Source of the DNA: Nocardioides sp.
GTDB taxonomy: Bacteria > Actinomycetota > Actinomycetes > Propionibacteriales > Nocardioidaceae
Assembly (NCBI RefSeq): GCF_030149505.1
Contig: NZ_JASBRN010000003.1
Coordinates: forward strand, 1 to 47,607
Direction: 5' to 3'
DNA: 47,607 nucleotides
Shown here in pieces: positions 24,154 through 32,211 of this stretch. The notes beneath the pieces are model-generated. The model did no database searches and was not told the origin of the DNA. It saw nothing but the letters and a program-made list of their open reading frames with translations. Both the position numbers and the translations under genes were made by a program. How positions within the stretch are numbered: the first letter of the stretch is position 1; every line of letters starts with the position of its first letter.

Positions 24154-24250
24154 GACGTTTCCCCACGGCTCCTCCGAGCCCTGCCGGTGGACCTGAGGGG
24201 GGATTCCACGCTCAGTGCCGGGGGTGGAGGGTCTGTGTAAACGCTTCCCT

Positions 24251-24264
24251 CGGACAGGTGTCCG
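24251..24264. promoter_or_regulatory. Palindrome CGGACAGGTGTCCG upstream of fliA and flgN
   Basis: Perfect 14-bp inverted repeat with two central bases, about 170 bp before fliA. It shares the GGAC-N4-GTCC frame with the cheR/cheB and cheA sites. No clear promoter for fliA itself is visible; the sequence GTGTAAACGC at 24235-24244 is the only AT-rich patch. Confidence 0.35.
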
Positions 24265-24436
24265 CCCGGTGTCGAACGTGCGGGTGGTCTAGCCCCTTCG
24301 GGCCATGCCGGTCCAAAACCCTTCCGGCTTTGCGCAAAGGAGCGCAACCTGTCATCTGTGCACCGGTCTGGGAGGGCCGAGCACGACCCGCCGGTCAGGG
24401 AGGGCCGGCGGAGGGGAGCAACTGAGGGAGGCCCGC

Positions 24437-25309
24437 GTGAGCAACGACGCGTGCAGCAACTACGACTCGACCGGCGAGGGACACCGCGAGGACGACCCGA
24501 TGCGTGAGGGGCTCGTCGTCGAGCACATGACGCTCGTGTCCCACATCGTCCGCGAGACCATGACCCGCGTCCCGGCCCACGTGAGCCGCGACGACCTGCA
24601 GTCAGCCGGCCTGACCGCCCTGGTCAAGGCGGCCCGGGCCTACGAGCCCGACCGCGGAGTGCCGTTCACCCGGTACGCCGCCAGCCGCATCCGCGGCGCG
24701 ATCCTCGACGAGCTGCGCCAGGTCGACTGGGCCTCGCGCTCGGTCCGCCGCCGCGGCCGCGACCTCGACGCCGCCCGCAGCGCCCTGGCCAACAGCCTGG
24801 GCCGGGCGCCGGAGAACCACGAGGTCGCCGCCTCGCTCGGTATCTCGGTCGCCGAGGTCGAGAACAACGACGGCGACGTGGCCCGCGCCAACGTGCTGTC
24901 CCTGCAGGGCTCGGAGGTCTCCTTCGAGGAGATGCTCGTGAGCACCGCCCCGGCGCCGGCCGACCTGGTCGAGCACCGGGAGAAGCTGGAGTACCTCGTC
25001 GACGCGATCGCCGAGCTGCCCGAGCGGCTGCGGATCGTGGTGCAGGAGTACTTCCTCGCCGAGCGGCCGATGGCCGAGATCGCCGAGACCCTCGGGGTCA
25101 CCGAGTCCAGGGTCTCGCAGATCCGCGCCGAGGCGCTGGTCCTGCTGCGCGACGCCCTCAACAGTGCGCTCGACCCCAGCCTGGTCGCGCCGCACGCCCG
25201 ACCCCAGGGCTGTGCCGCCCAGCGCCGCAACGCCTACTTCGAGGCCGTGGCCGCCCGTCACGCCGCCGGTCGGGTCAGCGTGCGGGTCCCCCAGGCAGGC
25301 ACCGCCTAG
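24437..25309 (+). CDS. fliA: Flagellar sigma factor FliA (sigma-28/WhiG type)
   Basis: 290 residues. Region 2 spans HMTLVSHIVRETMTRVPAHV, LQSAGLTALVKAARAYEPDR and RYAASRIRGAILDELRQVDW; region 3 has LGRAPENHEVAASLGISVAE; region 4 has ELPERLRIVVQEYFLAERPM and ETLGVTESRVSQIRAEALVL. A non-conserved ~45-residue tail ends it. The start is GTG at 24437 because GGGAGG lies six bases upstream; the frame continues upstream without a good start. It likely reads the TCAN-N15-GCCGA promoters in this window. No anti-sigma FlgM gene is seen here. Confidence 0.93.
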   Translation: MSNDACSNYDSTGEGHREDDPMREGLVVEHMTLVSHIVRETMTRVPAHVSRDDLQSAGLTALVKAARAYEPDRGVPFTRYAASRIRGAILDELRQVDWASRSVRRRGRDLDAARSALANSLGRAPENHEVAASLGISVAEVENNDGDVARANVLSLQGSEVSFEEMLVSTAPAPADLVEHREKLEYLVDAIAELPERLRIVVQEYFLAERPMAEIAETLGVTESRVSQIRAEALVLLRDALNSALDPSLVAPHARPQGCAAQRRNAYFEAVAARHAAGRVSVRVPQAGTA

Positions 25310-25337
25310 GGGAACCGCACCTCTGCTCGGCGCCGCG

Positions 25338-25394
25338 TCGGCCCCGGACGGAACTGCTCGAGAAAACCCCTCAAGCAGCTCCGACCGGGGCCGA
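25338..25394 (+). terminator. Imperfect hairpin after fliA, overlapping the fliC promoter
   Basis: TCGGCCCCGG (25338-25347) pairs with CCGGGGCCGA (25385-25394); inside, GGA with TCC and CTGCT (25354-25358) with AGCAG (25374-25378). There is no clear U-tract. The 3' arm includes part of the fliC -10 element, so the end of fliA and the fliC promoter share DNA. Confidence 0.5.
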
Positions 25395-25397
25395 TGT
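25371..25397 (+). promoter_or_regulatory. Sigma-28-type promoter of fliC
   Basis: TCAA-N15-GCCGATGT, the closest of the seven to the enterobacterial TAAA-N15-GCCGATAA form. Expected transcript start near 25404, giving a leader of about 50 bases. Confidence 0.75.
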
Positions 25398-25407
25398 GCT
25401 TCGTCGA

Positions 25408-25448
25408 GGCCCATGGACGGGCCGACCGACTCACATCCAGGAAGGGAT
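25408..25448 (+). promoter_or_regulatory. Two GGA hairpins in the fliC leader (predicted CsrA sites)
   Basis: Site 1: GGCCC-ATGGAC-GGGCC (25408-25423), a hexaloop of ANGGAN form as preferred by CsrA. Site 2: ATCC-AGGAAG-GGAT (25435-25448), whose loop is the ribosome binding site of fliC, six bases before the ATG. Same two-site arrangement as the Bacillus hag leader (family knowledge). Confidence 0.6.
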
Positions 25449-25453
25449 CCATC

Positions 25454-26605
25454 ATGAGTCTTCGCATCAACCAGAACATCGACGCCGTCAACAGCTACCG
25501 CAACCTGTCGGTCACGCAGGGCCAGATGAGCAAGTCCCTGGAGAAGCTCTCCAGCGGCTTCCGCATCAACCGTGCCGCCGACGACGCCGCGGGTCTGGCG
25601 ATCTCCGAGGGCCTGCGCTCGCAGATCGGCGGTCTCAAGGTCGCGGTCCGCAACACCCAGGACGGTGTCTCGGTCGTGCAGACCGCTGAGGGTGCTCTCA
25701 CCGAGACGCACTCGATCCTCCAGCGCATGCGCGACCTGGCGGTCCAGTCGGCCAACGACTCCAACGACTCCAACTCTCGGACGGCGATCAACGCCGAGGC
25801 GACCGCGCTGAAGGACGAGCTGACCCGCATCGCGGACAAGACGACCTTCAACAACGTCAAGCTGCTCGACGGCAACTTCACCGGAAAGCAGTTCCAGGTC
25901 GGCTACGCCGCCAATGACACCATCACCGTCGACATCGAGGCCAAGGGCGCTCCGGCCAGCTTCGCCACCACGGCTGCGGGAACCGGCGTCGCCGTGACCG
26001 GCGCGGGCACCTTCACCTTCAGCCAGGCTGGCGCGGGCGGTCTGTCGATCACCACGGGCAGCATCGCCACCACCACCAACGCCACGCAGACCCGAGACGC
26101 CTTGAACGCGGACGCCAACTTCTCCTCCGCTTTCTACGCCGACCTCACGTCCACTGGTGAGCTGCGGGTGACCGCCATTGGCGGCAACGGCAACGCCGTC
26201 GCCGTGGCGGCTGGCAGCGGTACCGCTGCCGGCCTCGTGGCTGGCACCGGCTCCGCTGCCGGCGGCGACAGCGGCTTCAGTGCCACCGCGCTGGGCGTGA
26301 CGGGCGTCAACCTGTCGACCCAGTCCGGCGCCACCACGGCCATCACCTCGATCGACACCGCGATCAAGTCGGTCTCCACGGCCCGCGCCAGCCTCGGTGC
26401 CCTGCAGAACCGGTTCGAGCACACGATCAACAACCTGAACGTGACCGCCGAGAACCTCTCCGCCAGCGAGAGCCGGATCCGCGACACCGACATGGCCCAG
26501 GAGATGATGAGCTTCACCCGGGCTCAGATCCTCTCCCAGGCCGGCACGGCGATGCTCGCCCAGGCCAACCAGGCGCCCCAGGGCGTCCTGAGCCTGCTGC
26601 GCTGA
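25454..26605 (+). CDS. fliC: Flagellin
   Basis: 383 residues. N-terminal D0/D1 (MSLRINQNIDAVNSYRNLSV; KSLEKLSSGFRINRAADDAA; GLAISEGLRSQIGGLKVAVR) and C-terminal D1/D0 (ASLGALQNRFEHTINNLNVT; MAQEMMSFTRAQILSQAGTA; ANQAPQGVLSLLR) are canonical. The centre (about 150-290) is a variable Ala/Gly/Thr/Ser-rich surface domain. The start at 25454 follows AGGAAGGG by six bases; an upstream in-frame ATG lies within the leader hairpin region. Export chaperone FliS and cap FliD are encoded downstream. Confidence 0.97.
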   Translation: MSLRINQNIDAVNSYRNLSVTQGQMSKSLEKLSSGFRINRAADDAAGLAISEGLRSQIGGLKVAVRNTQDGVSVVQTAEGALTETHSILQRMRDLAVQSANDSNDSNSRTAINAEATALKDELTRIADKTTFNNVKLLDGNFTGKQFQVGYAANDTITVDIEAKGAPASFATTAAGTGVAVTGAGTFTFSQAGAGGLSITTGSIATTTNATQTRDALNADANFSSAFYADLTSTGELRVTAIGGNGNAVAVAAGSGTAAGLVAGTGSAAGGDSGFSATALGVTGVNLSTQSGATTAITSIDTAIKSVSTARASLGALQNRFEHTINNLNVTAENLSASESRIRDTDMAQEMMSFTRAQILSQAGTAMLAQANQAPQGVLSLLR

Positions 26606-26611
26606 TCACCT

Positions 26612-26669
26612 GAGTCCCGGTGACCGGGGCCCGGCGGCGATCCCGTCGACGCCCCGGTCCCCGGGACTC
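26612..26669 (+). terminator. Hairpin between fliC and fliD
   Basis: GAGTCCCGG (26612-26620) pairs with CCGGGACTC (26661-26669), and ACCGGGGC (26623-26630) with GCCCCGGT (26651-26658), separated by a 2x2 internal loop. It starts a few bases after the flagellin stop. No U-tract, so it may stabilise the abundant fliC message and only partly stop reading into fliD. Confidence 0.6.
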
Positions 26670-26733
26670 CCAGCACCACCCCGTACCACCAGCAGCACGG
26701 CACCACCCGGGAGCGCGAGAGGAGGCGACCTCG

Positions 26734-28074
26734 ATGGCAGCAAGCATCTCCGGCCTGGCCAGCGGCCTGGACACCGCGACGATCATCAACCAGCTCATGC
26801 AGCTGGAGGCCGCCCCGCAGAACCGGCTCAAGACCCGCATCTCCGACGAGAAGCTGGTCCTCACCAGCCTCCAGGCGCTCAACAAGTCCGTCGCCGGCCT
26901 GGCCACGAAGGCCGAGGCCCTGGCCAAGGACACCGCCTGGCAGCCGCTGACCGCCACCAGCTCGAACGCCGCGGTCGGCGTCAGCACCACCAGCTCGGCC
27001 TCGCCCCGCTCGCTGATGGTCACCGTCACCGGGGTCGCGGCCACCCACCAGCTCGGCTACGCGAACGCGGCCGGTCTCTCCGACGTCGTGACCGGTGCCT
27101 CCACGAAGGTCCGGCTCGACCGCTTCGACGGCTCGCCGGTCGAGCTCGAGACCGGCGACGGCACGCTCCAGGGCCTGGTCGCCGCCATCAACAAGCCCGA
27201 GAACAACACGGGGCTCTCGGCCACCGTCGTCAAGCAGGCCGACAACAGCTACCGGCTGCTCGTCGAGTCGACCAAGACGGGCGCGGTCGAGGACTTCGAC
27301 CTCACCGCCCTCGACGGCTCGCCGCTCCTCGGCGGCGCCACGGTCCGGGCCGGCAGCAACGCCAGCATCGACCTCGGCGCCGGGATCACCGCGACGAGCG
27401 CGACCAACACCTTCGCCGACGTCGTCCCCGGCACGACGATCACCTTGGGCGCCGCCGCCACCAACGGGACGGTCTCCACCATCACCGTCGCCCGCGACAC
27501 CAGCGGGATGTCGGCCAAGGTCAAGGACCTGGTCGACTCGATCAACGCCGCCCTCGGCGAGATCGACGTCAAGGCAGCCGCCGGTGGCTCCGGTAGGACC
27601 GCCGGCCCGCTCGCGGGCGACGGCGCCGCGCGCCAGCTGCGCACGGCCCTGCTCGACACGATCCGCGGCGACGCCGGCGGCACCAGCCTGGCGGCGTACG
27701 GCATCCAGGTCACCCGCTCGGGGCGCCTCGAGTTCAACGAGACGACGTTCAAGGCGGCGTACGCCGCGGACCCGGTCAGCACCGCGGAGATGTTCACGAC
27801 CACCGGTGACGGCTTCGCCGCCCGGGTCGCCGCGGTCGCCAAGGGTGCCAGCGACTCGACCGAGGGCACGCTCAGCGCGGCCATCACCGGTCGGCAGTCC
27901 GGCATCGACCGGATGGAGGACTCCATCGACGAGTGGGACCGCCGGCTGACGCTGCGCCGGACCGCTCTCGAGCGGCAGTTCACGGCGCTGGAGACGGCGC
28001 TCTCACAGATGTCCAGCCAGTCCAGCTGGTTGGCCGGTCAGCTCTCGACCCTGCCCTCGGGCAGCGGGAACTGA
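26734..28074 (+). CDS. fliD: Filament cap protein FliD
   Basis: 446 residues. N-terminus ISGLASGLDTATIINQLMQL EAAPQNRL-type signature, with the middle LQALNKSVAGLATKAEALAK; FliD_C region includes YGIQVTRSGRLEFNETTFKA and the coiled end MEDSIDEWDRRLTLRRTALE, FTALETALSQMSSQSSWLAG. It caps the filament and folds flagellin. The ATG at 26734 follows GAGAGGAGG by eight bases; the upstream in-frame ATG at 26620 lies in the terminator hairpin. Confidence 0.94.
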   Translation: MAASISGLASGLDTATIINQLMQLEAAPQNRLKTRISDEKLVLTSLQALNKSVAGLATKAEALAKDTAWQPLTATSSNAAVGVSTTSSASPRSLMVTVTGVAATHQLGYANAAGLSDVVTGASTKVRLDRFDGSPVELETGDGTLQGLVAAINKPENNTGLSATVVKQADNSYRLLVESTKTGAVEDFDLTALDGSPLLGGATVRAGSNASIDLGAGITATSATNTFADVVPGTTITLGAAATNGTVSTITVARDTSGMSAKVKDLVDSINAALGEIDVKAAAGGSGRTAGPLAGDGAARQLRTALLDTIRGDAGGTSLAAYGIQVTRSGRLEFNETTFKAAYAADPVSTAEMFTTTGDGFAARVAAVAKGASDSTEGTLSAAITGRQSGIDRMEDSIDEWDRRLTLRRTALERQFTALETALSQMSSQSSWLAGQLSTLPSGSGN

Positions 28075-28105
28075 CCTCCACGGGAAGTCAAGGAAGGCAC
28101 CCCAC

Positions 28106-28486
28106 ATGTACTCAGACCCTCGCGCCGCATACATGGATGCATCCGTCGCGACCGCCAGCCCCGCCCGCCTGCTCGTCATGCTCTACGAGCGCCTCGTGCT
28201 CGACGTCCGCAAGGGCCTCGCGGCCCAGCAGCAGGGCGACCACGCGGAGGCCCACACCCAGCTGCTGCACGCCCAGGACATCGTCCTGGAGCTGCGCGCC
28301 ACGCTCGACGTGGACGCCTGGGAGGGCGGCCCCGGCCTGGCCTCCATCTACGACTTCCTGCACCTGCAGCTGGTCCGCGCCAACATCAGCCGCGACGCCG
28401 CCACCACCGAGGGCTGCCTGCGGCTGGTCGAGGACCTCTGCGCCACGTGGCGCGAGGCCGCGCTCGCCGCGGCCCAGGTCGCATGA
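28106..28486 (+). CDS. fliS: Flagellin export chaperone FliS
   Basis: 126 residues. YMDASVATASPARLLVMLYE is the FliS signature, followed by helices through HTQLLHAQDIVLELRATLDV and IYDFLHLQLVRANISRD. It binds the flagellin C-terminus before export. It lies 31 bp after fliD with AAGGA upstream. Confidence 0.95.
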   Translation: MYSDPRAAYMDASVATASPARLLVMLYERLVLDVRKGLAAQQQGDHAEAHTQLLHAQDIVLELRATLDVDAWEGGPGLASIYDFLHLQLVRANISRDAATTEGCLRLVEDLCATWREAALAAAQVA

Positions 28487-28902
28487 GCGCGCTGGCCGCC
28501 CACCACGTCACGAGCCTCACCACCCATGCCGATGTCGACCACGCGACCGCCCGTCTCCTCGACGTGCAGGTCAGCGACCCCGCGGTCATGGCCCAGGCCG
28601 ACGTGACCGCGTGGGAGATCGTGCTCGACCGGATCGAGCTCGACGTCATGCGTGGTGAGCGCAACCTGGCCCGTGGCCTGGAGTTCCGCACGGATCCCTG
28701 GGACCTGCCCGACGACGACATCGGCCCGATCCCGGCCGTCCTCGTGGAGCGGGCGCTGGGCATCCACCGCCGCCAGCACGCGCTCATCGAGGAGATGAGC
28801 CGCACCCTGCACCACACGTGGCGCCAGCAGGCCGTCGCCGAGGCGAACAGCCGGGACCAGGCGGTCACGCCCTACCCGGTGTACGTCGACGTCACGATCT
28901 AG
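28483..28902 (+). CDS. Small helical protein after fliS, possible FliT-like chaperone
   Basis: 139 residues, no clear family match. It is predicted mostly helical and charged (DVTAWEIVLDRIELDVMRGE; LVERALGIHRRQHALIEEMS), ending PYPVYVDVTI. The ATG overlaps the fliS stop in an ATGA, so it is co-translated with FliS. In many bacteria the gene after fliS is fliT, the FliD chaperone; size and position fit, but the sequence does not prove it. Confidence 0.6.
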   Translation: MSALAAHHVTSLTTHADVDHATARLLDVQVSDPAVMAQADVTAWEIVLDRIELDVMRGERNLARGLEFRTDPWDLPDDDIGPIPAVLVERALGIHRRQHALIEEMSRTLHHTWRQQAVAEANSRDQAVTPYPVYVDVTI

Positions 28903-28999
28903 CGCGCCTGCACCCGCCTGCACCCGCCGGCGCGCAGCCGCTCGCCCCACCCGCGTCGTACGACGGCGCGCCCGATCCGCCACTCCACCTCTCCCTGGT

Positions 29000-29041
29000 C
29001 ACCGCGACCCCTGCCCTCTCTCCCGGGCAGGGGTCGCGGTG
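29000..29041 (+). terminator. Strong hairpin ending the fliC-fliD-fliS unit
   Basis: A perfect 17-bp stem: 29000-29016 with 29025-29041, loop TCTCTCCC. It stands about 100 bp after the unknown gene and before the cheA promoter, within the 388-bp gap 28903-29290. Confidence 0.75.
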
Positions 29042-29102
29042 TTCCTGCGTCCGGACGGCTGGACGGCTCCCGGCTCCGGCCCGGCCTGGCCTGTGGACAG
29101 GT

Positions 29103-29116
29103 GGGACCAAGGTCCC
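29103..29116. promoter_or_regulatory. Operator-like palindrome GGGACCAAGGTCCC upstream of cheA
   Basis: Same 14 bases as at 19101, with the same GA after it. It ends 37 bp before the cheA -35 element; the copy before cheB ends 38 bp before its -35. Equal spacing favours an activator site over chance. Confidence 0.5.
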
Positions 29117-29153
29117 GAGCCGTCCCACGGGCACCACAACCGGCTCCTACCGC

Positions 29154-29180
29154 TCAGGTCCTCCCCGGCCGCGCCGATGG
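29154..29180 (+). promoter_or_regulatory. Sigma-28-type promoter of cheA-cheW-mcp
   Basis: TCAG-N15-GCCGATGG. The expected start near 29187 leaves a leader of about 100 bases, the longest among the seven; nothing structured is evident in it. Confidence 0.6.
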
Positions 29181-29290
29181 GGGTCATCGACGCGCCGAGC
29201 CGCGACCGGGGTCACCCGGGTCCGCGGGCCGCTCGGGCAGGCGCTCGCCACCGACCGGCAGCGGTCAGGACAGCAAGCGAAGGGGGAGGG

Positions 29291-31723
29291 ATGGACGACG
29301 ACGCCGAGATCGTGGCCGAGTTCCTCGTGGAGAGCCACGAGAACCTGGACCAGCTCGACCGCGACCTCGTGGAGCTCGAGCGCACGCCCGACTCCCGCGA
29401 GCTGCTGTCCAGCATCTTCCGCACCATCCACACCATCAAGGGCACCAGCGGGTTCCTCGCCTTCAACCGGCTCGAGGCGCTGACCCACGTCGGGGAGAAC
29501 CTCCTCAGCCGCCTTCGCGACGGCAAGATGACGATGACCACCGCCACCACCGGGGCGCTGCTCACCATGGTCGACACCGTCCGGGCCCTGCTCGAGGCGA
29601 TCGAGCACGGCGCCGGCGACGCCGACCCGGCCGTGGACGTCGAGTCGGTCGTCGCGATGCTCGAGCGGGTGCTGGCCGGCGAGGCCGAGCCCGAGGCCGC
29701 CGCCCCCGCCGCCGGCCCGGCCCCGACCGAGGCCGCCCCCCTCCCGGGCGGTGAGGAGTCAACCGTTCCGGTGACGGAGTCGGTTGAGGACGCACCGCTC
29801 CCGGCTGCCGCCGCCTTGAGCGGTGAGCCGTCAACCCTTCCGGTCGCGGAGTCGGTTGAGCACGCACCGCCCACCGAGGCCCAGTTCCTCACCGAGGAGG
29901 TGGCCGCCGTGGCCGCACCCGAACCGCCCGAGGCACCGCCCGTGGCCGAGCCGGCCACCCGGGTGGCGGCACCCGTCGTCGAGCAGCCCGCCCCCGTCGT
30001 ACCGGTCGCCGCGACGCCCGCGCCTCCCGCGGCGCCGCCCGCTCCCGTCGCCGCCGAGCCGGTGCTCGACGCCGAGCCGGAGGAGGGCCGCCGCGGGGTG
30101 GTCGACTCCTCGGTGCGCGTCGACGTCGACCTCCTCGACGGGCTGGTGCAGCTGGTCGGCGAGCTGGTGCTGACCCGCAACCAGATCCTCCAGCGCACCG
30201 AGACCGCCGACGACGTCGAGCTGGTGCGGGCCTCGCAGCGCCTCGACCTCGTGGCCAGCGAGCTGCAGGAGAGCGTGATGCGCACACGCATGCAGCCGAT
30301 CGGCCAGGTCTGGTCGAAGATGCCGCGGATCGTGCGCGACCTGGCCCTCCAGCTCGGCCGCGAGGTCGAGCTGGACATGCAGGGCCACGAGACCGAGCTG
30401 GACCGCTCGCTGCTCGAGGCACTCAAGGGCCCGCTGACCCACCTCGTCCGCAACTCCCTCGACCACGGCATCGAGCCGCCGGCCGACCGGGTCGCCCAGG
30501 GCAAGCCGGCGGCCGGGAAGCTCTCCCTGCGCGCCTACCACGAGTCCGGCCAGGTGGTCGTGGAGATCACCGACGACGGCAAGGGCATCGACCCCGCCAG
30601 GATCGGCGACGTCGCGGTCAGCCGCGGCGTGGTCTCGCGCGAGCAGCTCGCGCGGATGGAGCCGCGGGCCGTGCTCGACCTGATCTTCCGGCCCGGCTTC
30701 TCCACCGCCGAGACCGTCACCAACGTCTCGGGGCGCGGCGTCGGGATGGACGTCGTGCGCACCTCGATCGAGCGGATCGGCGGCAGCGTCGACATGACCT
30801 CGACCGTCGGCGCCGGCACGATGATGCGGATCCGCATCCCGCTCACGCTGGCGATCATCCCGGCGCTGGTGGTGGGCCAGGGCGGGGAGCGCTACGCCAT
30901 CCCGCAGGCCAACCTCGTGGAGCTGGTGCGCCTGGAGGGCCAGGACCTCCGCGACAACGTCGAGACCCTCGCCGGGGCCCCGGTGCTGCGCCTGCGCGGC
31001 CGGCTCCTGCCGCTGGTCTCGCTCTCCGAGGCGCTGGGCGGGGCGAAGGCCGCGCCCGAAGGGCTCACGATCGTGGTCGTCCAGGCCGACGAGGTCCGCT
31101 TCGGGCTCTGCGTCGAGGAGGTCCACGACACCCAGGAGATCGTGGTCAAGCCGATCGGTCGCCAGCTCAAGGCGATCCCGATGTACGCCGGCGCCACGAT
31201 CATGGGCGACGGGCGGGTCGCGCTGATCCTCGACGTCGCCGGCATCGCCCGCGACCGGGTCATCGGGGCCGCGCACGCGGCCGAGGCCGAGGTCGCCGTC
31301 GGGACCGTCGACGCCCGCGCCCTGCTCGTACTCGAGGTCTCCCAGGGCCGCCGGGCGGCGCTGCCGCTCACGGCGGTCTCCCGGCTGGAGGAGTTCGACC
31401 TGGCCCGGATCGAGCGGTCCGGTGGGGCGGAGGTCGTGCAGTACCGCGACGGCATCCTGCCCCTGGTCCGCCTGGCCCCGGCGATCGGCCTGGCGGAGTC
31501 CCCGCCGACCGAGGACCAGATCAGCGTGGTGGTCCACGAGGACGGCGCCTACCGCGTCGGCATCGTGATCGACCGGGTCCTCGACGTCGTCGAGGAGCAG
31601 GTCGTGCCGACCGAGGTCGGCAAGCGCAACGGCGTCCTCGGCTCCGCCGTCGTCCAGGACCGGGTCACCGACCTGGTCGACCTCGACGCCGTCGTGCGTC
31701 CCGTCCTGGCAGGTGTGCGATGA
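29291..31723 (+). CDS. cheA: Chemotaxis histidine kinase CheA with two C-terminal CheW-like domains
   Basis: 810 residues. HPt domain (1-105) with phosphoacceptor His47 in RTIHTIKGTSGF. No P2 is recognised; residues 130-270 are an Ala/Pro/Glu linker that includes two 24-residue repeats. Dimerisation helices (about 275-335) have VQLVGELVLTRNQILQRTET. The kinase domain has the N box HLVRNSLDHGIEPP and G boxes DDGKGIDP and GRGVGMDVVR. Two CheW-like domains follow: about 520-660 (PALVVGQGGERYAIPQANLV; LRGRLLPLVSL) and about 670-805 (LVLEVSQGRRAALPLTAVSR; YRDGILPLVRLA). ATG at 29291 follows GGGGGAGGG. cheW overlaps by ATGA. Confidence 0.95.
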   Translation: MDDDAEIVAEFLVESHENLDQLDRDLVELERTPDSRELLSSIFRTIHTIKGTSGFLAFNRLEALTHVGENLLSRLRDGKMTMTTATTGALLTMVDTVRALLEAIEHGAGDADPAVDVESVVAMLERVLAGEAEPEAAAPAAGPAPTEAAPLPGGEESTVPVTESVEDAPLPAAAALSGEPSTLPVAESVEHAPPTEAQFLTEEVAAVAAPEPPEAPPVAEPATRVAAPVVEQPAPVVPVAATPAPPAAPPAPVAAEPVLDAEPEEGRRGVVDSSVRVDVDLLDGLVQLVGELVLTRNQILQRTETADDVELVRASQRLDLVASELQESVMRTRMQPIGQVWSKMPRIVRDLALQLGREVELDMQGHETELDRSLLEALKGPLTHLVRNSLDHGIEPPADRVAQGKPAAGKLSLRAYHESGQVVVEITDDGKGIDPARIGDVAVSRGVVSREQLARMEPRAVLDLIFRPGFSTAETVTNVSGRGVGMDVVRTSIERIGGSVDMTSTVGAGTMMRIRIPLTLAIIPALVVGQGGERYAIPQANLVELVRLEGQDLRDNVETLAGAPVLRLRGRLLPLVSLSEALGGAKAAPEGLTIVVVQADEVRFGLCVEEVHDTQEIVVKPIGRQLKAIPMYAGATIMGDGRVALILDVAGIARDRVIGAAHAAEAEVAVGTVDARALLVLEVSQGRRAALPLTAVSRLEEFDLARIERSGGAEVVQYRDGILPLVRLAPAIGLAESPPTEDQISVVVHEDGAYRVGIVIDRVLDVVEEQVVPTEVGKRNGVLGSAVVQDRVTDLVDLDAVVRPVLAGVR
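29748..29870. repeat. Two tandem 72-bp palindromic coding repeats in cheA
   Basis: Cores at 29748-29798 and 29820-29870, each 17-base arm, 17-base loop, 17-base arm. Copy 2 arms are GCGGTGAGCCGTCAACC and GGTTGAGCACGCACCGC. Period 72 bp as in fliK, and the same reading phase: the units encode GGEESTVPVTESVEDAPLP and SGEPSTLPVAESVEHAP. Confidence 0.85.
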
Positions 31724-32211
31724 CCGCGACCCTCACGAACCCCGGAGCGCCGACCTCGGCGATGACCGGTCAGATGTGCACCTTCTGGGTCGACGGGCTG
31801 TACTTCGGCCTCCAGGTGGAGCACGTCCAGGAGGTGCTGCGCTACCAGCAGCTGACGGTCGTGCCCTGCGCACCCGACGCCGTCCACGGCCTCATCAACC
31901 TGCGCGGCCAGATCGTGACCGCGCTCGACCTGCGGTGCCGGCTCGGGCTCCCGCCGCGCCCCGAGGGCGAGCTGCCCATGAACGTCATCGTCCGCTCCCG
32001 CGGCGAGGTCGTCTCCCTGCTCGTCGACGACATCGGTGACGTCATCGACACCACCGACGTCTCGCTGCAACCCACTCCGGCCAACCTGCCCCCGACGGTG
32101 CAGGACGTGGTCGGCGGGGTGCTGCCCCTGCCCGGATCGATCCTGCTCGTCGTCGACGCCGAACGTGCCGTCGACGTCTCCTCACCCGACACCACCGGAG
32201 GAACGCCGTGA
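31720..32211 (+). CDS. cheW: Chemotaxis coupling protein CheW
   Basis: 163 residues, single CheW domain: [40 protein letters not shown] and [20 protein letters not shown]. It bridges receptors to CheA. It overlaps cheA (ATGA) and the receptor gene (GTGA), so the three signalling proteins are made together. Confidence 0.95.
   Translation: MTATLTNPGAPTSAMTGQMCTFWVDGLYFGLQVEHVQEVLRYQQLTVVPCAPDAVHGLINLRGQIVTALDLRCRLGLPPRPEGELPMNVIVRSRGEVVSLLVDDIGDVIDTTDVSLQPTPANLPPTVQDVVGGVLPLPGSILLVVDAERAVDVSSPDTTGGTP

Noticed and set aside
22184..24166. FlgK as a 660-residue protein
   Set aside because: The extra N-terminal part overlaps flgN in another frame; the family signature begins at ATG 23572.
24602..26422. 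606-residue reading frame opposite fliA and fliC
   Set aside because: It runs antisense through two unmistakable genes, and is made of Gly/Arg/Asp/His-rich filler typical of antisense frames in high-GC DNA.
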